Source: Taishania sp036758285
Lineage (GTDB): Bacteria > Bacteroidota > Bacteroidia > Flavobacteriales_D > Crocinitomicaceae
Length of the DNA: 64,000 nt
Direction of reading: 5' to 3'
NCBI GenBank assembly: GCA_036758285.1
Contig: DAIOWV010000002.1
Location: 34,812-98,811 of the forward strand
Shown: positions 37,464-47,049 of the stretch, in pieces
Layout: every line of letters begins with the position of its first letter
Numbering within the stretch: position 1 is the first letter of the stretch
Position numbers and translations under genes: made by a program
The notes under the pieces: generated by a model
Database searches by the model: none
Told to the model about the DNA's origin: nothing
What the model saw: the letters and a program-made list of their open reading frames with translations, nothing else

Positions 37464-39731
37464 ATGAAATACTTTCCCCTATTATTTATACTGTTTTTAT
37501 TTTTATCAAAGCAAGAAGTTATTCATTCTCAAGCGTTATCTCCAGTAGAAAGAGCCTATTTGTTTCACATCGTTAAAAAAAGTCCCATATTAGACCTGCA
37601 CATTGGTCGCTATTTTGAATACAAAGGAGAGGAGGTTAAATTTGTTAATGGTAATATTAATTATGATTCCATTGAATCTGTCATTATTAATAATCCGGAT
37701 ATTTTATTAATTCGAGAAAATGAAATTGCTAAATCTTCTAAAGGGATTCTAGCGGAGGCAGCAAATAAAACGGCTATTTGGGAACTAAATAAAATGTTAT
37801 TAGCCAAGCGAACAAAAGACGCTGTGTTTGATACTTATGCGAATAGATATAGTCGTTTTGAGAAAATTTTAATTAAAAACTTACCCCCAGTTGTTTTAAA
37901 CGAATCAGGTACTGAGTTGCATCAGCGAATGGATAATGTGCTTAATCCCAGTTTGTCTCTGGATGATAAAATTGCACAGCTAGGTTCAATTAGAGGTGTG
38001 ACAACAGAAGATGAATTATTGATTATAAAAGGTATTTCGAAGTCGATTAATGAATATATTGAAGAGAGAACGAAAGAAATTTTTGTGTACTTAGGTGGTG
38101 AATTTACCAGTTTTACAAATGTTTTAACTGCTGCAGGAGATGGAAGTTTGACTTCTGGTTTACTTGATGAAAGAGAAAAAGATGAAAAGGGGAGATGGAA
38201 TAAGGGATTACCAAAAGCAATCGGACTTTTTCCTTATGAAGTGTATTTGTCTCAACCTCAAACAAAAAAAGAGAAACCAAAAGTAGAACCAATGCGTTAT
38301 ACTACAACTGATTTAAAAACTGTTGGGGGGAATCGAGCAACTAACCTGCATTTTGACGTTTGGGGGTATAATGCTTCAAAACAGACAACGGTTGTAATTG
38401 AAAAAAATGGAAAATCATACCATTTATTTGGTTCAGGTGAAACACGCTTTCTATCTCCAGATAGCACGTTTTCTTCAGGAACAACGTTTCAATCCATTAT
38501 TAATGACTTAGAATTTAATAAGATTGGGGATTTAACTGAGAAAATTTCTGGTAAAAAGGGATTTGAATATTGGATAGAATATTACAAGCAAAAGAAAGTT
38601 GAAACAGAGCTGAAAATTATGAAATCGGAAAAAAACTATTCTGATTTAGGTTATAAACCGATTACTACTTCAGATAAGGCTTCCAAAAAGGTTAAAAAAG
38701 CAAAGAAAAGAGCTGTAAACGCTGGTGTAGGTGCTGACAATTGGAAAGCTGCTCCAACGACTGATGCGAATAAAAATAAAAAAGGAAAATCACAACATAC
38801 AATTGTTGAATTATATCATCAATTTGAGTGGTACAAAACAAAAATCAAAGAATTAGAAGTTGAAAAAGCAGAAGCAATTGATTTAAGAGCAAGATACCAG
38901 CTTAAATTAGATGAATACAAGCGAATAATGGGGCATCAATGGGTTGAATACACAGAGAAAGATGGACTTTATACATTTGCTGATTCTAGTACTTTTGATA
39001 TTTACTCACAGGAATTTCAGTTTCTTCCTTCCGATCAATCTGAAGAATTTGAGGTGAGGTTAATAGCTATTCCTGAATCGGCATTGTCAAAATCTGCTGA
39101 CGAAGTTATGTTACATTTGTCCTTAATTGATTCTAAACCAAATTATAATGCAAGGTTGCAATTGGAGTTAATTGATTTGTTTGAATCTGATAAATACGAC
39201 TTGACTAAACCGTTGTTAACTGAAACTGATAGCCTTTCTATACGATTGTTTTTTGAAGCAATGTTAGACAAAGAAAAGACCTTTAAAATTATTTCAAGAG
39301 GTCAAGGTGTTGGTTCTTGGAATGGAGTCCAGGTCGTAAAAGATAATTCTGGTAATGAACAGTCCTCATATGGTGCTGTAGGTCGAGATGATGTTTCGTT
39401 TAAACAACTTCGATTAAGCGAGGTTCTGATTAATATAGAACGTGGTATTGTTATGGAAGTCAATTCTTTTACTGATCCGGTTAGGTCTAACTTTAAAGCT
39501 TCACCAACAATAGAAAGTATCAAAACGCAGAATAAATTAACGAATAATGAAATCTTAAGTGCATATAGATCTGCTGCGATTCTAAAGAAGTTTAAAGAAG
39601 AAATTAGTGTTTTGGCGGGAACCTATATGACTCGTGAAGAAGCGAAAGTGATTATCGATAAGTTTAATAGAGAATTTGCCAAGACAAAAGTTTCTATAGG
39701 AAGAACCTCAATTAAGATTACAGAATTTTAA
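37464..39731 (+). CDS. Unknown exported protein, 755 aa
   Basis: Not recognised. It begins with a signal peptide (MKYFPLLFILFLFLSKQEVIHSQ). An alpha-helical N-terminal half (about 25-260) with a degenerate repeated acidic/helical pattern is followed by a beta-like segment near 290-345 (TTTDLKTVGG, VVIEKNGKSYHLFGSGETRF), a lysine-rich stretch near 405-420 (KASKKVKKAKKRA) and a predicted coiled coil near 450-490 (WYKTKIKELEVEKAEAIDL). The C-terminal ~200 residues are mixed alpha/beta. There is no lipobox, barrel signature or T9SS tail, so it is probably periplasmic. It sits upstream of the type B cargo gene, 93 bases apart on the same strand; co-transcription is possible. Confidence 0.75.
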   Translation: MKYFPLLFILFLFLSKQEVIHSQALSPVERAYLFHIVKKSPILDLHIGRYFEYKGEEVKFVNGNINYDSIESVIINNPDILLIRENEIAKSSKGILAEAANKTAIWELNKMLLAKRTKDAVFDTYANRYSRFEKILIKNLPPVVLNESGTELHQRMDNVLNPSLSLDDKIAQLGSIRGVTTEDELLIIKGISKSINEYIEERTKEIFVYLGGEFTSFTNVLTAAGDGSLTSGLLDEREKDEKGRWNKGLPKAIGLFPYEVYLSQPQTKKEKPKVEPMRYTTTDLKTVGGNRATNLHFDVWGYNASKQTTVVIEKNGKSYHLFGSGETRFLSPDSTFSSGTTFQSIINDLEFNKIGDLTEKISGKKGFEYWIEYYKQKKVETELKIMKSEKNYSDLGYKPITTSDKASKKVKKAKKRAVNAGVGADNWKAAPTTDANKNKKGKSQHTIVELYHQFEWYKTKIKELEVEKAEAIDLRARYQLKLDEYKRIMGHQWVEYTEKDGLYTFADSSTFDIYSQEFQFLPSDQSEEFEVRLIAIPESALSKSADEVMLHLSLIDSKPNYNARLQLELIDLFESDKYDLTKPLLTETDSLSIRLFFEAMLDKEKTFKIISRGQGVGSWNGVQVVKDNSGNEQSSYGAVGRDDVSFKQLRLSEVLINIERGIVMEVNSFTDPVRSNFKASPTIESIKTQNKLTNNEILSAYRSAAILKKFKEEISVLAGTYMTREEAKVIIDKFNREFAKTKVSIGRTSIKITEF

Positions 39732-39824
39732 AGGATAATTATTTGTAATAACATATTATTGGGTTACATAATAATTTTTGTAAATTTATGTCCTAGTATT
39801 GTTTATATTTAAATTTACTACCTT

Positions 39825-42800
39825 ATGATACGTTACCTTTTACTTTTGTTGAGTATCGTAATACTAAACACTTATGCTCAAGAAATTTTGCATAACCATT
39901 CAAGCCCTCATTCATTTATTGAGAATAAAGGCCAATGGGATGAATCTATCTTATTTCAATCAAATTTTTCTGGAGGAAATATGTGGATACAACAACATAA
40001 ATTTGTTTTTCACTTACAAGACTTTAGTGCAACCCATGAAGCTCATTTAGGTAAAGAACCAAACCCAAATGTGACAAATAAAGAGCATGTAGTGCATTTT
40101 AATTTTCTGAATTCAAATAAAATATCTTCAATTGAAAAAAAGGGGGGGACAGATTTTTATTACAATTATTTTCTTGGAAATGACCCTGATAAATGGAAAA
40201 GTGATGTAAGAGGTTATTCCGAAGCCTTATTAAAAGAGCTCTACAATGGTATTGATTTGAAATTAATTGAACAAGAACTAAACCTTAAATATGAATTCCA
40301 TGTTAAACCCAATATTAATCCTAATCAAATAAAAATAGATATTGCAGGATTTGAAACCATAAAAATTGACGAAAAAGGAAGTCTGCAAATCACAACGCCT
40401 GCAGGTAACATAATGGAAGAAAAACCATATGCTTATCAAATAAAAAATGGAAAAATTGTTGAGGTTTCTTGTGCTTTTAGTTTAAATAATTCAGAGTTAA
40501 CATTTAATTTAGGAAATTATGATTCTACAGTTGAATTAATAATTGACCCGACACTTATTTTTGCAACTTATAGTGGCTCATTATCAGATAATTTTGGAAT
40601 GACAGCAACCTATGCATATGATGGTTCCGTTTATTCTGGGGGTACAGTATATGGGAATCGTTATCCTACACCAGATAATAATGCATTCGATATTAGCTCA
40701 AATTTTACAGTGTTATCTGGTAATTATGGAATTACAGATGTTTTTATTTCAAAATATAGTACCGATGGAAGCTTAATGTTATGGACAAGTTTCATTGGTG
40801 GAGGAAATAATATCATTGGAACCGAAACAGTTCATAGTATGATTAGTGATCAAAATGACAATGTTTATTTTTTTGGCGCAACTTCAAGTACCGATTTCCC
40901 AATACAAGGAGGATATCAAACAACACATGCAGGAGGAAGAGACAGCTTAGATCTTTACTATAATGGCGTGCATTATAAAATGAACGGAACAGACTTATAT
41001 GTGGCAAAACTGTCATCGAATGGTCATAATTTAATGGGATCAACTTATTTTGGAGGAAGTGCGAATGATGGTGTTTCTTATAGAGATAATCTTCCATACG
41101 CTGGAGGTGGGAGCCCATCAGGTACTTATTATTCTATTACTCATTATGATTCCCTTACGATCAATTATGGAGATCAATTTCGTGGTGAAATCATGTTGGA
41201 TGAATCAGGGAATTGTTTAGTTGCATCTTGTACAAAATCAACTAATTTTCCAGTTTTAAATGCAGTCCAACCTACTTTAGGTGGGATGCAAGATGGTGTT
41301 GTTTTTAAATTAACTCCCAATTTATCAAACTTAGTTTGGTCTACATATTATGGCGGTTCAAATCATGATGCATGTTATTCTGTTAAAGTTGATTCATCTT
41401 ATAATGTAGTGGTTGGTGGTGGAACTAGTTCCAATGATTTAATAGGTACTTCTGGTGGTTGGCAGTCTAGCTACAATGGTGGGAAAACAGATGGTTTTGT
41501 ATTTAAATTAACACCAAATGGCCAAACAATAACTCAGTCTACATACGTTGGAACGGCAAATATGGATCAAGTGTTTTTTGTGGAAATTGATAGAAATGAT
41601 AATGTGTTTTTGTTGGGGCAAAGTTCGGGAGGTTTATTTCCTGTGCTTAATTCAGCATATTCTATTGCAGGTAGCTCTCAATTTATAGCAAAATTAAATA
41701 ATACACTTACTACATTAGAAAATTCAACGGTGTTTGGTAATGGATCTCCAAATATTAACATCTCTCCATCAGCTTTTATGGTGGATATTTGTGGGAATAT
41801 GTACGTATGTGGTTGGGGTGGAGGCCTTTTTGCAACCTCACCTCCATTATCAGGAATGCCAGTTTCTAGTGGTGCTTTAATAATGACACCACCAAATGGT
41901 TTCGATTTTTATCTTTTCGTTCTGAGGAGAGATTTTTCAAACATGTTGTATGGTAGTTATTTAGGTGGTAATCGAGCGAGGGAACACGTTGATGGTGGTA
42001 CCTCAAGATTTGATAAAAATGGTATAGTTTATCAATCTGCATGTGGTGGATGTGGTGGATTTAGTGATTTTGATTTTACAAGTTATAGCCAAAATCAAAG
42101 TGTCCATTCAAGAGTAAATAGAAGTAGTAATTGTAATAATCTTGTTTTTAAATTCGATTTTAATCTTTTGCCAAACGCTGAGTTTTCCCCAGATAATGTA
42201 ATTGGTTGTGCACCTTTAACAGTTCAACTAAATAATACATCTTCTCCTTCTGATTCCTATAAGTGGGATTTTGGTAATGGAACAACCACAACCACAGTCG
42301 TTTCTCCATCAGTTGTTTATTCCAATCCAGGAACTTATGTAGTTAAGTTATTTGTTACCGATAGTATTTGTTTAATAACCGATAGTTTTGAAGTGACAAT
42401 AACTGTAACTCCTCCAGTTCAACTTTCAGTTAGTCAAGACGAATATTTGTGTCTATCTGAACCTGTTAGTTTTACTGCAAATTCAAATGGAACTGCTACT
42501 GGTTTTGTTTGGAGTGATTCGCCAACTTTTTCAAATATATTGGGAAATGATTCTATTTTAACTGTTACTCCAACAGATAATAACACTTATTATGTTCAAG
42601 CATCGAACCCAGGTTGTGTTAAATTAGATAGTGTGAAGGTGTTTTTTGTTGATTTGGAATTAACAGGACAAGATTCTGTCTGTGTAGGTGATATTAGTAC
42701 ATATTCACTCATTAATCCAAATCCTGGTATAAGTTTTACCTATAGTTGGTTTCCTGTCGAAAATATAGTGAATGGTAATGGAACGAATCAAATTCAAGTT

Positions 42801-43418
42801 CAATTAGATGAATCTAAATATGTTCGTTTTGTTGCAATCAGCTCCAATGGATGTACTATTGAAGATTCAATTTTTGTCAATGTTGGTGGAGTTCCAAATT
42901 TGTCAATTAATGCAACTGCAACACCTAATATTACTCCAACAGGCACAGGGGTTCAATTAAATGTAAACCCACCAGGTTATACCTATTCATGGACACCTGC
43001 TAATTTAGTTTTGAATTCATCTAATCAAACAACTCCAACTGTAAAACTTGATGAATCTACTTTGTTTACAGTGTTTGTGTCAGATGAATTTTGTGTAAGA
43101 ACAGATACCGTTTGGGTACAAGTATACCCCTTTGTTTGCGATGATCCATTTGTTTTTGTCCCAAATGCCTTTACACCCAATGGTGATGGTGAAAATGATA
43201 AATTATTTGTCTATGGATCAATGATTCAGGGATTGTTATTTAGAATTTATGACCGTTGGGGTGAACTTGTTTTTGAAACAACCAATAGAAATGAGGGATG
43301 GGATGGTACTTTTAGAGGTAAAATCCTTGATCCTGATGTTTATGATTATTACTTGCAAGTAGATTGTATCGATGGATTACAAAATATTATTAAAGGCAAT
43401 ATTACTTTAATGAGATAA
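39825..43418 (+). CDS. T9SS type B cargo protein with SBBP-like propeller and PKD domains
   Basis: Secreted protein of 1197 residues. Signal peptide, then an N-terminal domain opening HSFIENKGQWDESILFQ (DUF7948-like, ~25-245), then repeated beta-propeller motifs of SBBP type (STYFGGSANDGVSY, YYGGSNHDACYSVKVD, STDFPIQGGYQTTHAGG) to about 760. A PKD domain follows near 785-865 (YKWDFGNGTTTTTVVSPSVVYSNPGTY, split here only by length), then Ig-like segments with paired Cys. The end is a gliding-motility-associated CHU_C type B sorting domain (FVPNAFTPNGDGENDKLFV ... RIYDRWGELVF). Export would use the 47-53 kb T9SS. Function after export is unknown. Confidence 0.9.
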   Translation: MIRYLLLLLSIVILNTYAQEILHNHSSPHSFIENKGQWDESILFQSNFSGGNMWIQQHKFVFHLQDFSATHEAHLGKEPNPNVTNKEHVVHFNFLNSNKISSIEKKGGTDFYYNYFLGNDPDKWKSDVRGYSEALLKELYNGIDLKLIEQELNLKYEFHVKPNINPNQIKIDIAGFETIKIDEKGSLQITTPAGNIMEEKPYAYQIKNGKIVEVSCAFSLNNSELTFNLGNYDSTVELIIDPTLIFATYSGSLSDNFGMTATYAYDGSVYSGGTVYGNRYPTPDNNAFDISSNFTVLSGNYGITDVFISKYSTDGSLMLWTSFIGGGNNIIGTETVHSMISDQNDNVYFFGATSSTDFPIQGGYQTTHAGGRDSLDLYYNGVHYKMNGTDLYVAKLSSNGHNLMGSTYFGGSANDGVSYRDNLPYAGGGSPSGTYYSITHYDSLTINYGDQFRGEIMLDESGNCLVASCTKSTNFPVLNAVQPTLGGMQDGVVFKLTPNLSNLVWSTYYGGSNHDACYSVKVDSSYNVVVGGGTSSNDLIGTSGGWQSSYNGGKTDGFVFKLTPNGQTITQSTYVGTANMDQVFFVEIDRNDNVFLLGQSSGGLFPVLNSAYSIAGSSQFIAKLNNTLTTLENSTVFGNGSPNINISPSAFMVDICGNMYVCGWGGGLFATSPPLSGMPVSSGALIMTPPNGFDFYLFVLRRDFSNMLYGSYLGGNRAREHVDGGTSRFDKNGIVYQSACGGCGGFSDFDFTSYSQNQSVHSRVNRSSNCNNLVFKFDFNLLPNAEFSPDNVIGCAPLTVQLNNTSSPSDSYKWDFGNGTTTTTVVSPSVVYSNPGTYVVKLFVTDSICLITDSFEVTITVTPPVQLSVSQDEYLCLSEPVSFTANSNGTATGFVWSDSPTFSNILGNDSILTVTPTDNNTYYVQASNPGCVKLDSVKVFFVDLELTGQDSVCVGDISTYSLINPNPGISFTYSWFPVENIVNGNGTNQIQVQLDESKYVRFVAISSNGCTIEDSIFVNVGGVPNLSINATATPNITPTGTGVQLNVNPPGYTYSWTPANLVLNSSNQTTPTVKLDESTLFTVFVSDEFCVRTDTVWVQVYPFVCDDPFVFVPNAFTPNGDGENDKLFVYGSMIQGLLFRIYDRWGELVFETTNRNEGWDGTFRGKILDPDVYDYYLQVDCIDGLQNIIKGNITLMR

Positions 43419-43528
43419 GTAACAATGAATGATTTTATTTTAATCATTTTGTGATTATTAGATGTAAATTAATAAAATTACCGCTTTTTAGGTAGTGAGA
43501 ATTAAGTTATTAAACCATAACTTTTCCT

Positions 43529-43536
43529 TAAATTTG
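43529..43536 (+). promoter_or_regulatory. -7 element TAAATTTG of the ferredoxin reductase gene
   Basis: Exact TAnnTTTG followed by C, 29 bases before the ATG at 43565. No -33 TTG at the right distance. Confidence 0.5.
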
Positions 43537-43564
43537 CATCAAAAATTAAAATCACAACATCGAA

Positions 43565-44575
43565 ATGATTGAAACAGATATAATTATAATAGGAGCAGGT
43601 CCAGTAGGTTTATTCACAGTTTTTGAAGCAGGACTTTTAAAATTAAGATGTCATCTAATTGATTCTCTTCCACAACCAGGAGGGCAGTGTTCGGAAATTT
43701 ATCCTAAAAAACCAATTTATGACATACCTGGATTTCCTTCAGTACTTGCAGGAGATTTAATCGATAATTTAATGGAACAAGCCGCACCTTTTAAACCAGG
43801 GTTCACTCTAGGTGAAGCTGCTGTATCTATCGATAAAACGGAAGATGAAAAATTCATTGTTACAACTGTTAAGGGAACAAAACACATTGCTCCTGTTGTA
43901 ATGATTGCAGGTGGTTTAGGTGTATTTGAACCTAGAAAACCACCAATTGAAAATATCGAACAGTTTGAAGATAAGGGGATTGAATATATTATTAAAGATC
44001 CTGAATTTTATAGAGGTAAAAAATGTGTAATTGCTGGTGGAGGAGATTCAGCACTGGATTGGTCAATATTTTTAACTGAAAAAAATATTGCTAGTGAAGT
44101 AACGTTAGTTCATAGATCAGCATCTTTTAGAGGGCATTTAGATTCAGTTCAAAAAGTAATTGATTTTGCTGAAGCTGGAAAAATTAAACTTGTAACGGAG
44201 GCAGAAGTAATTGGAATCAACGGTGATGATAAATTAAATAATGTAGTTATTAAACATAACGTTGATGGTGAATTCATCAAAGAAGTTGATCATTTTATAC
44301 CGCTTTTTGGACTAAAACCAGCTTTGGGGCCAATTGCAGATTGGGGGCTTGAAATTGAAAAAGGTGCGATAAAAGTAAATACGCTTGATTATTCAACTAA
44401 TATCCCTGGAATCTATGCCATCGGAGATATTAATACGTATGAAAATAAGTTGAAATTAATTTTATGTGGATTCCATGAAGGTACTTTAGCAGTTCAATCA
44501 GCGTTTGCTCGTATTTATCCAGATAAGAAAAATATCTTGAAATATACAACAGTTAACGGTGTGCAAGGCTTTTAA
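43565..44575 (+). CDS. Ferredoxin/flavodoxin-NADP+ reductase, thioredoxin-reductase-like type
   Basis: FAD- and NADP-binding flavoprotein of 336 residues, the YumC-type ferredoxin--NADP reductase. FAD site GAGPVG (10-15) followed by DSLPQPGGQC; a second Rossmann motif CVIAGGGDSALDW for NADP; and a C-terminal TNIPGIYAIGDI FAD-contact motif. It lacks the CxxC redox-active pair of true thioredoxin reductase at the usual position, which supports the FNR assignment. Monocistronic: own promoter and a strong terminator. Confidence 0.92.
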   Translation: MIETDIIIIGAGPVGLFTVFEAGLLKLRCHLIDSLPQPGGQCSEIYPKKPIYDIPGFPSVLAGDLIDNLMEQAAPFKPGFTLGEAAVSIDKTEDEKFIVTTVKGTKHIAPVVMIAGGLGVFEPRKPPIENIEQFEDKGIEYIIKDPEFYRGKKCVIAGGGDSALDWSIFLTEKNIASEVTLVHRSASFRGHLDSVQKVIDFAEAGKIKLVTEAEVIGINGDDKLNNVVIKHNVDGEFIKEVDHFIPLFGLKPALGPIADWGLEIEKGAIKVNTLDYSTNIPGIYAIGDINTYENKLKLILCGFHEGTLAVQSAFARIYPDKKNILKYTTVNGVQGF

Positions 44576-44595
44576 TAAGTTCTAAATACATTTTG

Positions 44596-44623
44596 AAGGA
44601 CTAAAATTGATTTTTTAGTCCTT
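44596..44623 (+). terminator. Terminator after the ferredoxin reductase gene
   Basis: Perfect 11-bp stem (44596-44606 with 44613-44623), followed by a short T-run (TTT). Confidence 0.85.
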
Positions 44624-44691
44624 TTTATTTTAATAATAAGTGATCTGAGAATTAAAAAATTGAATATATCTTAATTTTTAAGTTCTTTGTG

Positions 44692-44699
44692 TAGATTTG
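44692..44699 (+). promoter_or_regulatory. -7 element TAGATTTG of the aminotransferase gene
   Basis: Exact TAnnTTTG match, 19 bases before the ATG at 44718, giving a leader of roughly 12 bases. Confidence 0.5.
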
Positions 44700-44717
44700 T
44701 AAAAAAACAAAATTGCT

Positions 44718-45911
44718 ATGTTGGAATTTTCTGACCGATTAAATAATATGGAAGAATCAGCGACTCTTGCGATGTCAAGACTAAGTCGTGAATTAAAAGC
44801 TCAAGGGAAAGATATTATTTCGTTGAGTTTAGGTGAGCCAGATTTTCATACGCCTCAGTTCATAAAGGATGCAGCTATAGAAGCGATGGATAACAACTTC
44901 ACTACATATACTCCAGTACCTGGTTATGATGACTTAAGGGAAGGTATTGCCAATAAATTTAAAAGAGACAATAATTTAAATTATTCCAAATCTCAAATTG
45001 TCGTTTCAACAGGTGCAAAACAATCACTTGCAAATGTAATTTTAAGTATCATTGGTAAAGATGATGAAGTAATTATTCCAGCTCCTTACTGGGTTTCATA
45101 TATTGAAATTGTGAAATTGGCAGAAGGAAAACCTGTAATAGTAGAAGCAGGAATACAAACAGATTTCAAAATTACAGCTGCTCAATTAGAGGAATCAATC
45201 ACTTCAAAAACGAAGATGATGATTTTTTCTACACCTTGTAATCCATCTGGTTCTGTTTATAGTAAAGAAGAATTAAAAGAATTAGCAAAAGTAATTGCTA
45301 AATATCCTCAAATCGTAGTGATTTCAGATGAAATCTATGAACATATTAACTTTGTAGGGAAACACGAAAGTTTAGCTCAATTTGATGAGGTTTATAATCA
45401 AGTTGTTACAGTTAATGGTGTTTCTAAGGCTTGGGCTATGACTGGATGGAGAATTGGTTACATTGGTGCCCCTCAATCAATTGCTGATGCTTGTACAAAA
45501 ATGCAAGGTCAATTTACTTCAGGTTCTTGCTCAATTGCCCAAAAAGCAGCGTTAGCAGCTGTAAATGCAGATCCTTCTGTGTTGAAAGAAATGATACAGG
45601 CATTTAGAGGGAGAAGAGATTTAGTCCTTGAAAAATTAAAAGAAATCAATGGTGTGAAAATTAATGTTCCTGAAGGAGCATTTTATGTTTTTCCTGATAT
45701 TTCATTTTTCTTTGGAAAATCATATAACAATACTGTAATAAATAATGCATCAGAATTATGTATGTATTTATTAGAGTTTGCAAATGTTGCATTGGTTTCA
45801 GGTGAAGCTTTTGGAAATCCAGATTGCATTCGAATTTCTTATGCGACATCGGAAGAAGTGCTTAACGAGGCAATTTCAAGAATTAAAAACGCCTTAGAAA
45901 AATTAAATTAA
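44718..45911 (+). CDS. aspC: Class I/II PLP aminotransferase, aspartate aminotransferase-like
   Basis: PLP enzyme, 397 residues, probably aspartate (or broad amino acid) aminotransferase. Motifs: LGEPDFHTP near the N-terminus, GAKQSLANVI (99-108) for the PLP phosphate, NPSGSVY (175-181), Asp204 in VISDEIYEH, Schiff-base Lys237 in NGVSKAWAMTGWRIGY, and a C-terminal arginine in CIRISYA for the alpha-carboxylate. It overlaps the PfkB kinase gene by one base (TAATG), so the two are co-translated. Exact amino acid specificity is not certain. Confidence 0.93.
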   Translation: MLEFSDRLNNMEESATLAMSRLSRELKAQGKDIISLSLGEPDFHTPQFIKDAAIEAMDNNFTTYTPVPGYDDLREGIANKFKRDNNLNYSKSQIVVSTGAKQSLANVILSIIGKDDEVIIPAPYWVSYIEIVKLAEGKPVIVEAGIQTDFKITAAQLEESITSKTKMMIFSTPCNPSGSVYSKEELKELAKVIAKYPQIVVISDEIYEHINFVGKHESLAQFDEVYNQVVTVNGVSKAWAMTGWRIGYIGAPQSIADACTKMQGQFTSGSCSIAQKAALAAVNADPSVLKEMIQAFRGRRDLVLEKLKEINGVKINVPEGAFYVFPDISFFFGKSYNNTVINNASELCMYLLEFANVALVSGEAFGNPDCIRISYATSEEVLNEAISRIKNALEKLN

Positions 45912-46897
45912 TGAATATTGAAGAACTTTTTGGAAAATTTGATCAACTAAAAGTTGCCGTTGTTGGTGATGTAATGATTGATGCATATTTAAAAGGAAAG
46001 GTCAATAGAGTTAGTCCAGAAGCTCCAGTTCCAGTTGTTAGTCTTACGAAACATGAAGAAAGACTTGGTGGTGCAGCAAATGTAGCTTTGAATTTAGTAG
46101 CTTTAGGTGCTAAACCAATCATTTGTTCTTGTGTGGGGAATGATAAAGATGCTAAATTGTTGGTTAATCTATTGAAAAATGCAAACATTTCTGACGAAGG
46201 ACTAGTTTTTAGTCAAGATAGAATGACTACGGTTAAAACAAGGGTTATTGGAAATAATCAGCACTTATTGAGAATTGATTCTGAACAGATAGATAATATT
46301 ACTGAACAAGAAGAAATCAGTTTGATAAATAAAGTAGAGGAATTAATCGAACAAGGGATTGATGTTTTGATTTTTGAAGATTACAACAAAGGTGTGTTAA
46401 CACAAAATGTAATTTCAAGTATCATCGATATTGCGAATAGAAATGGCGTAATTACAACTGTAGACCCAAAAAAAGATAATTTCTTTAGCTACAAAGGAGT
46501 AACGTTGTTCAAACCAAATTTGAAGGAATTAATTGAAGGAACAAATGTTCATTTTTCCTATTTAACCAATCCGGAAAAACTAAAAGAAGCAATTGAAGTT
46601 GTTGAAAATCAATTGAATAATGACATTTCTTTTGTGACATTATCAGAACATGGTGTTTATATAAAAAAATCGTCAGAAGCATTTCACTATCCTGCGCATA
46701 TACGAAATATCGCAGATGTAAGTGGAGCAGGGGATACCGTTATTTCAGTTGCTTCACTTTGTTTGGCTGCAGGTGCGTCTATTCAAGATGTTGCAGCGAT
46801 TTCAAATATAGCAGGAGGCCTTGTGTGTGAAGAAAGTGGTGTGGTGTCAATTGATAAAAACAAACTTCTAAAAGAAGCAATAAAATTACTTGCTTAA
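45911..46897 (+). CDS. PfkB-family sugar kinase, HldE/RfaE1 kinase-domain type
   Basis: Ribokinase-fold kinase of 328 residues, resembling the kinase half of HldE (D-glycero-beta-D-manno-heptose-7-phosphate kinase). Seen: VVGDVMIDAYLKGKVNRVSPEAPVP (split: VVGDVMIDAY, then VNRVSPEAPVPV), the GG motif RLGGAANVALNL, and the catalytic base Asp275 in DVSGAGDTVI. The C-terminal nucleotidyltransferase half of bifunctional HldE is absent, as is usual in Bacteroidota. Whether the substrate is heptose-7-phosphate or another sugar phosphate cannot be decided here, as no other heptose genes are in the window. Confidence 0.88.
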   Translation: MNIEELFGKFDQLKVAVVGDVMIDAYLKGKVNRVSPEAPVPVVSLTKHEERLGGAANVALNLVALGAKPIICSCVGNDKDAKLLVNLLKNANISDEGLVFSQDRMTTVKTRVIGNNQHLLRIDSEQIDNITEQEEISLINKVEELIEQGIDVLIFEDYNKGVLTQNVISSIIDIANRNGVITTVDPKKDNFFSYKGVTLFKPNLKELIEGTNVHFSYLTNPEKLKEAIEVVENQLNNDISFVTLSEHGVYIKKSSEAFHYPAHIRNIADVSGAGDTVISVASLCLAAGASIQDVAAISNIAGGLVCEESGVVSIDKNKLLKEAIKLLA

Positions 46898-47049
46898 GGA
46901 TTTTAAAAAAGAAAAATAGAAATTGAAAAAAGTTTTTTATACTACATTGTTAAAAAATGTCGTTTGTAACTAAAAAATAATTAATTTAGTCGCCAACTTG
47001 GTTAAAAAAATATAATTTTTGAGTATAATTGCAGATTAAAATACTTAAT

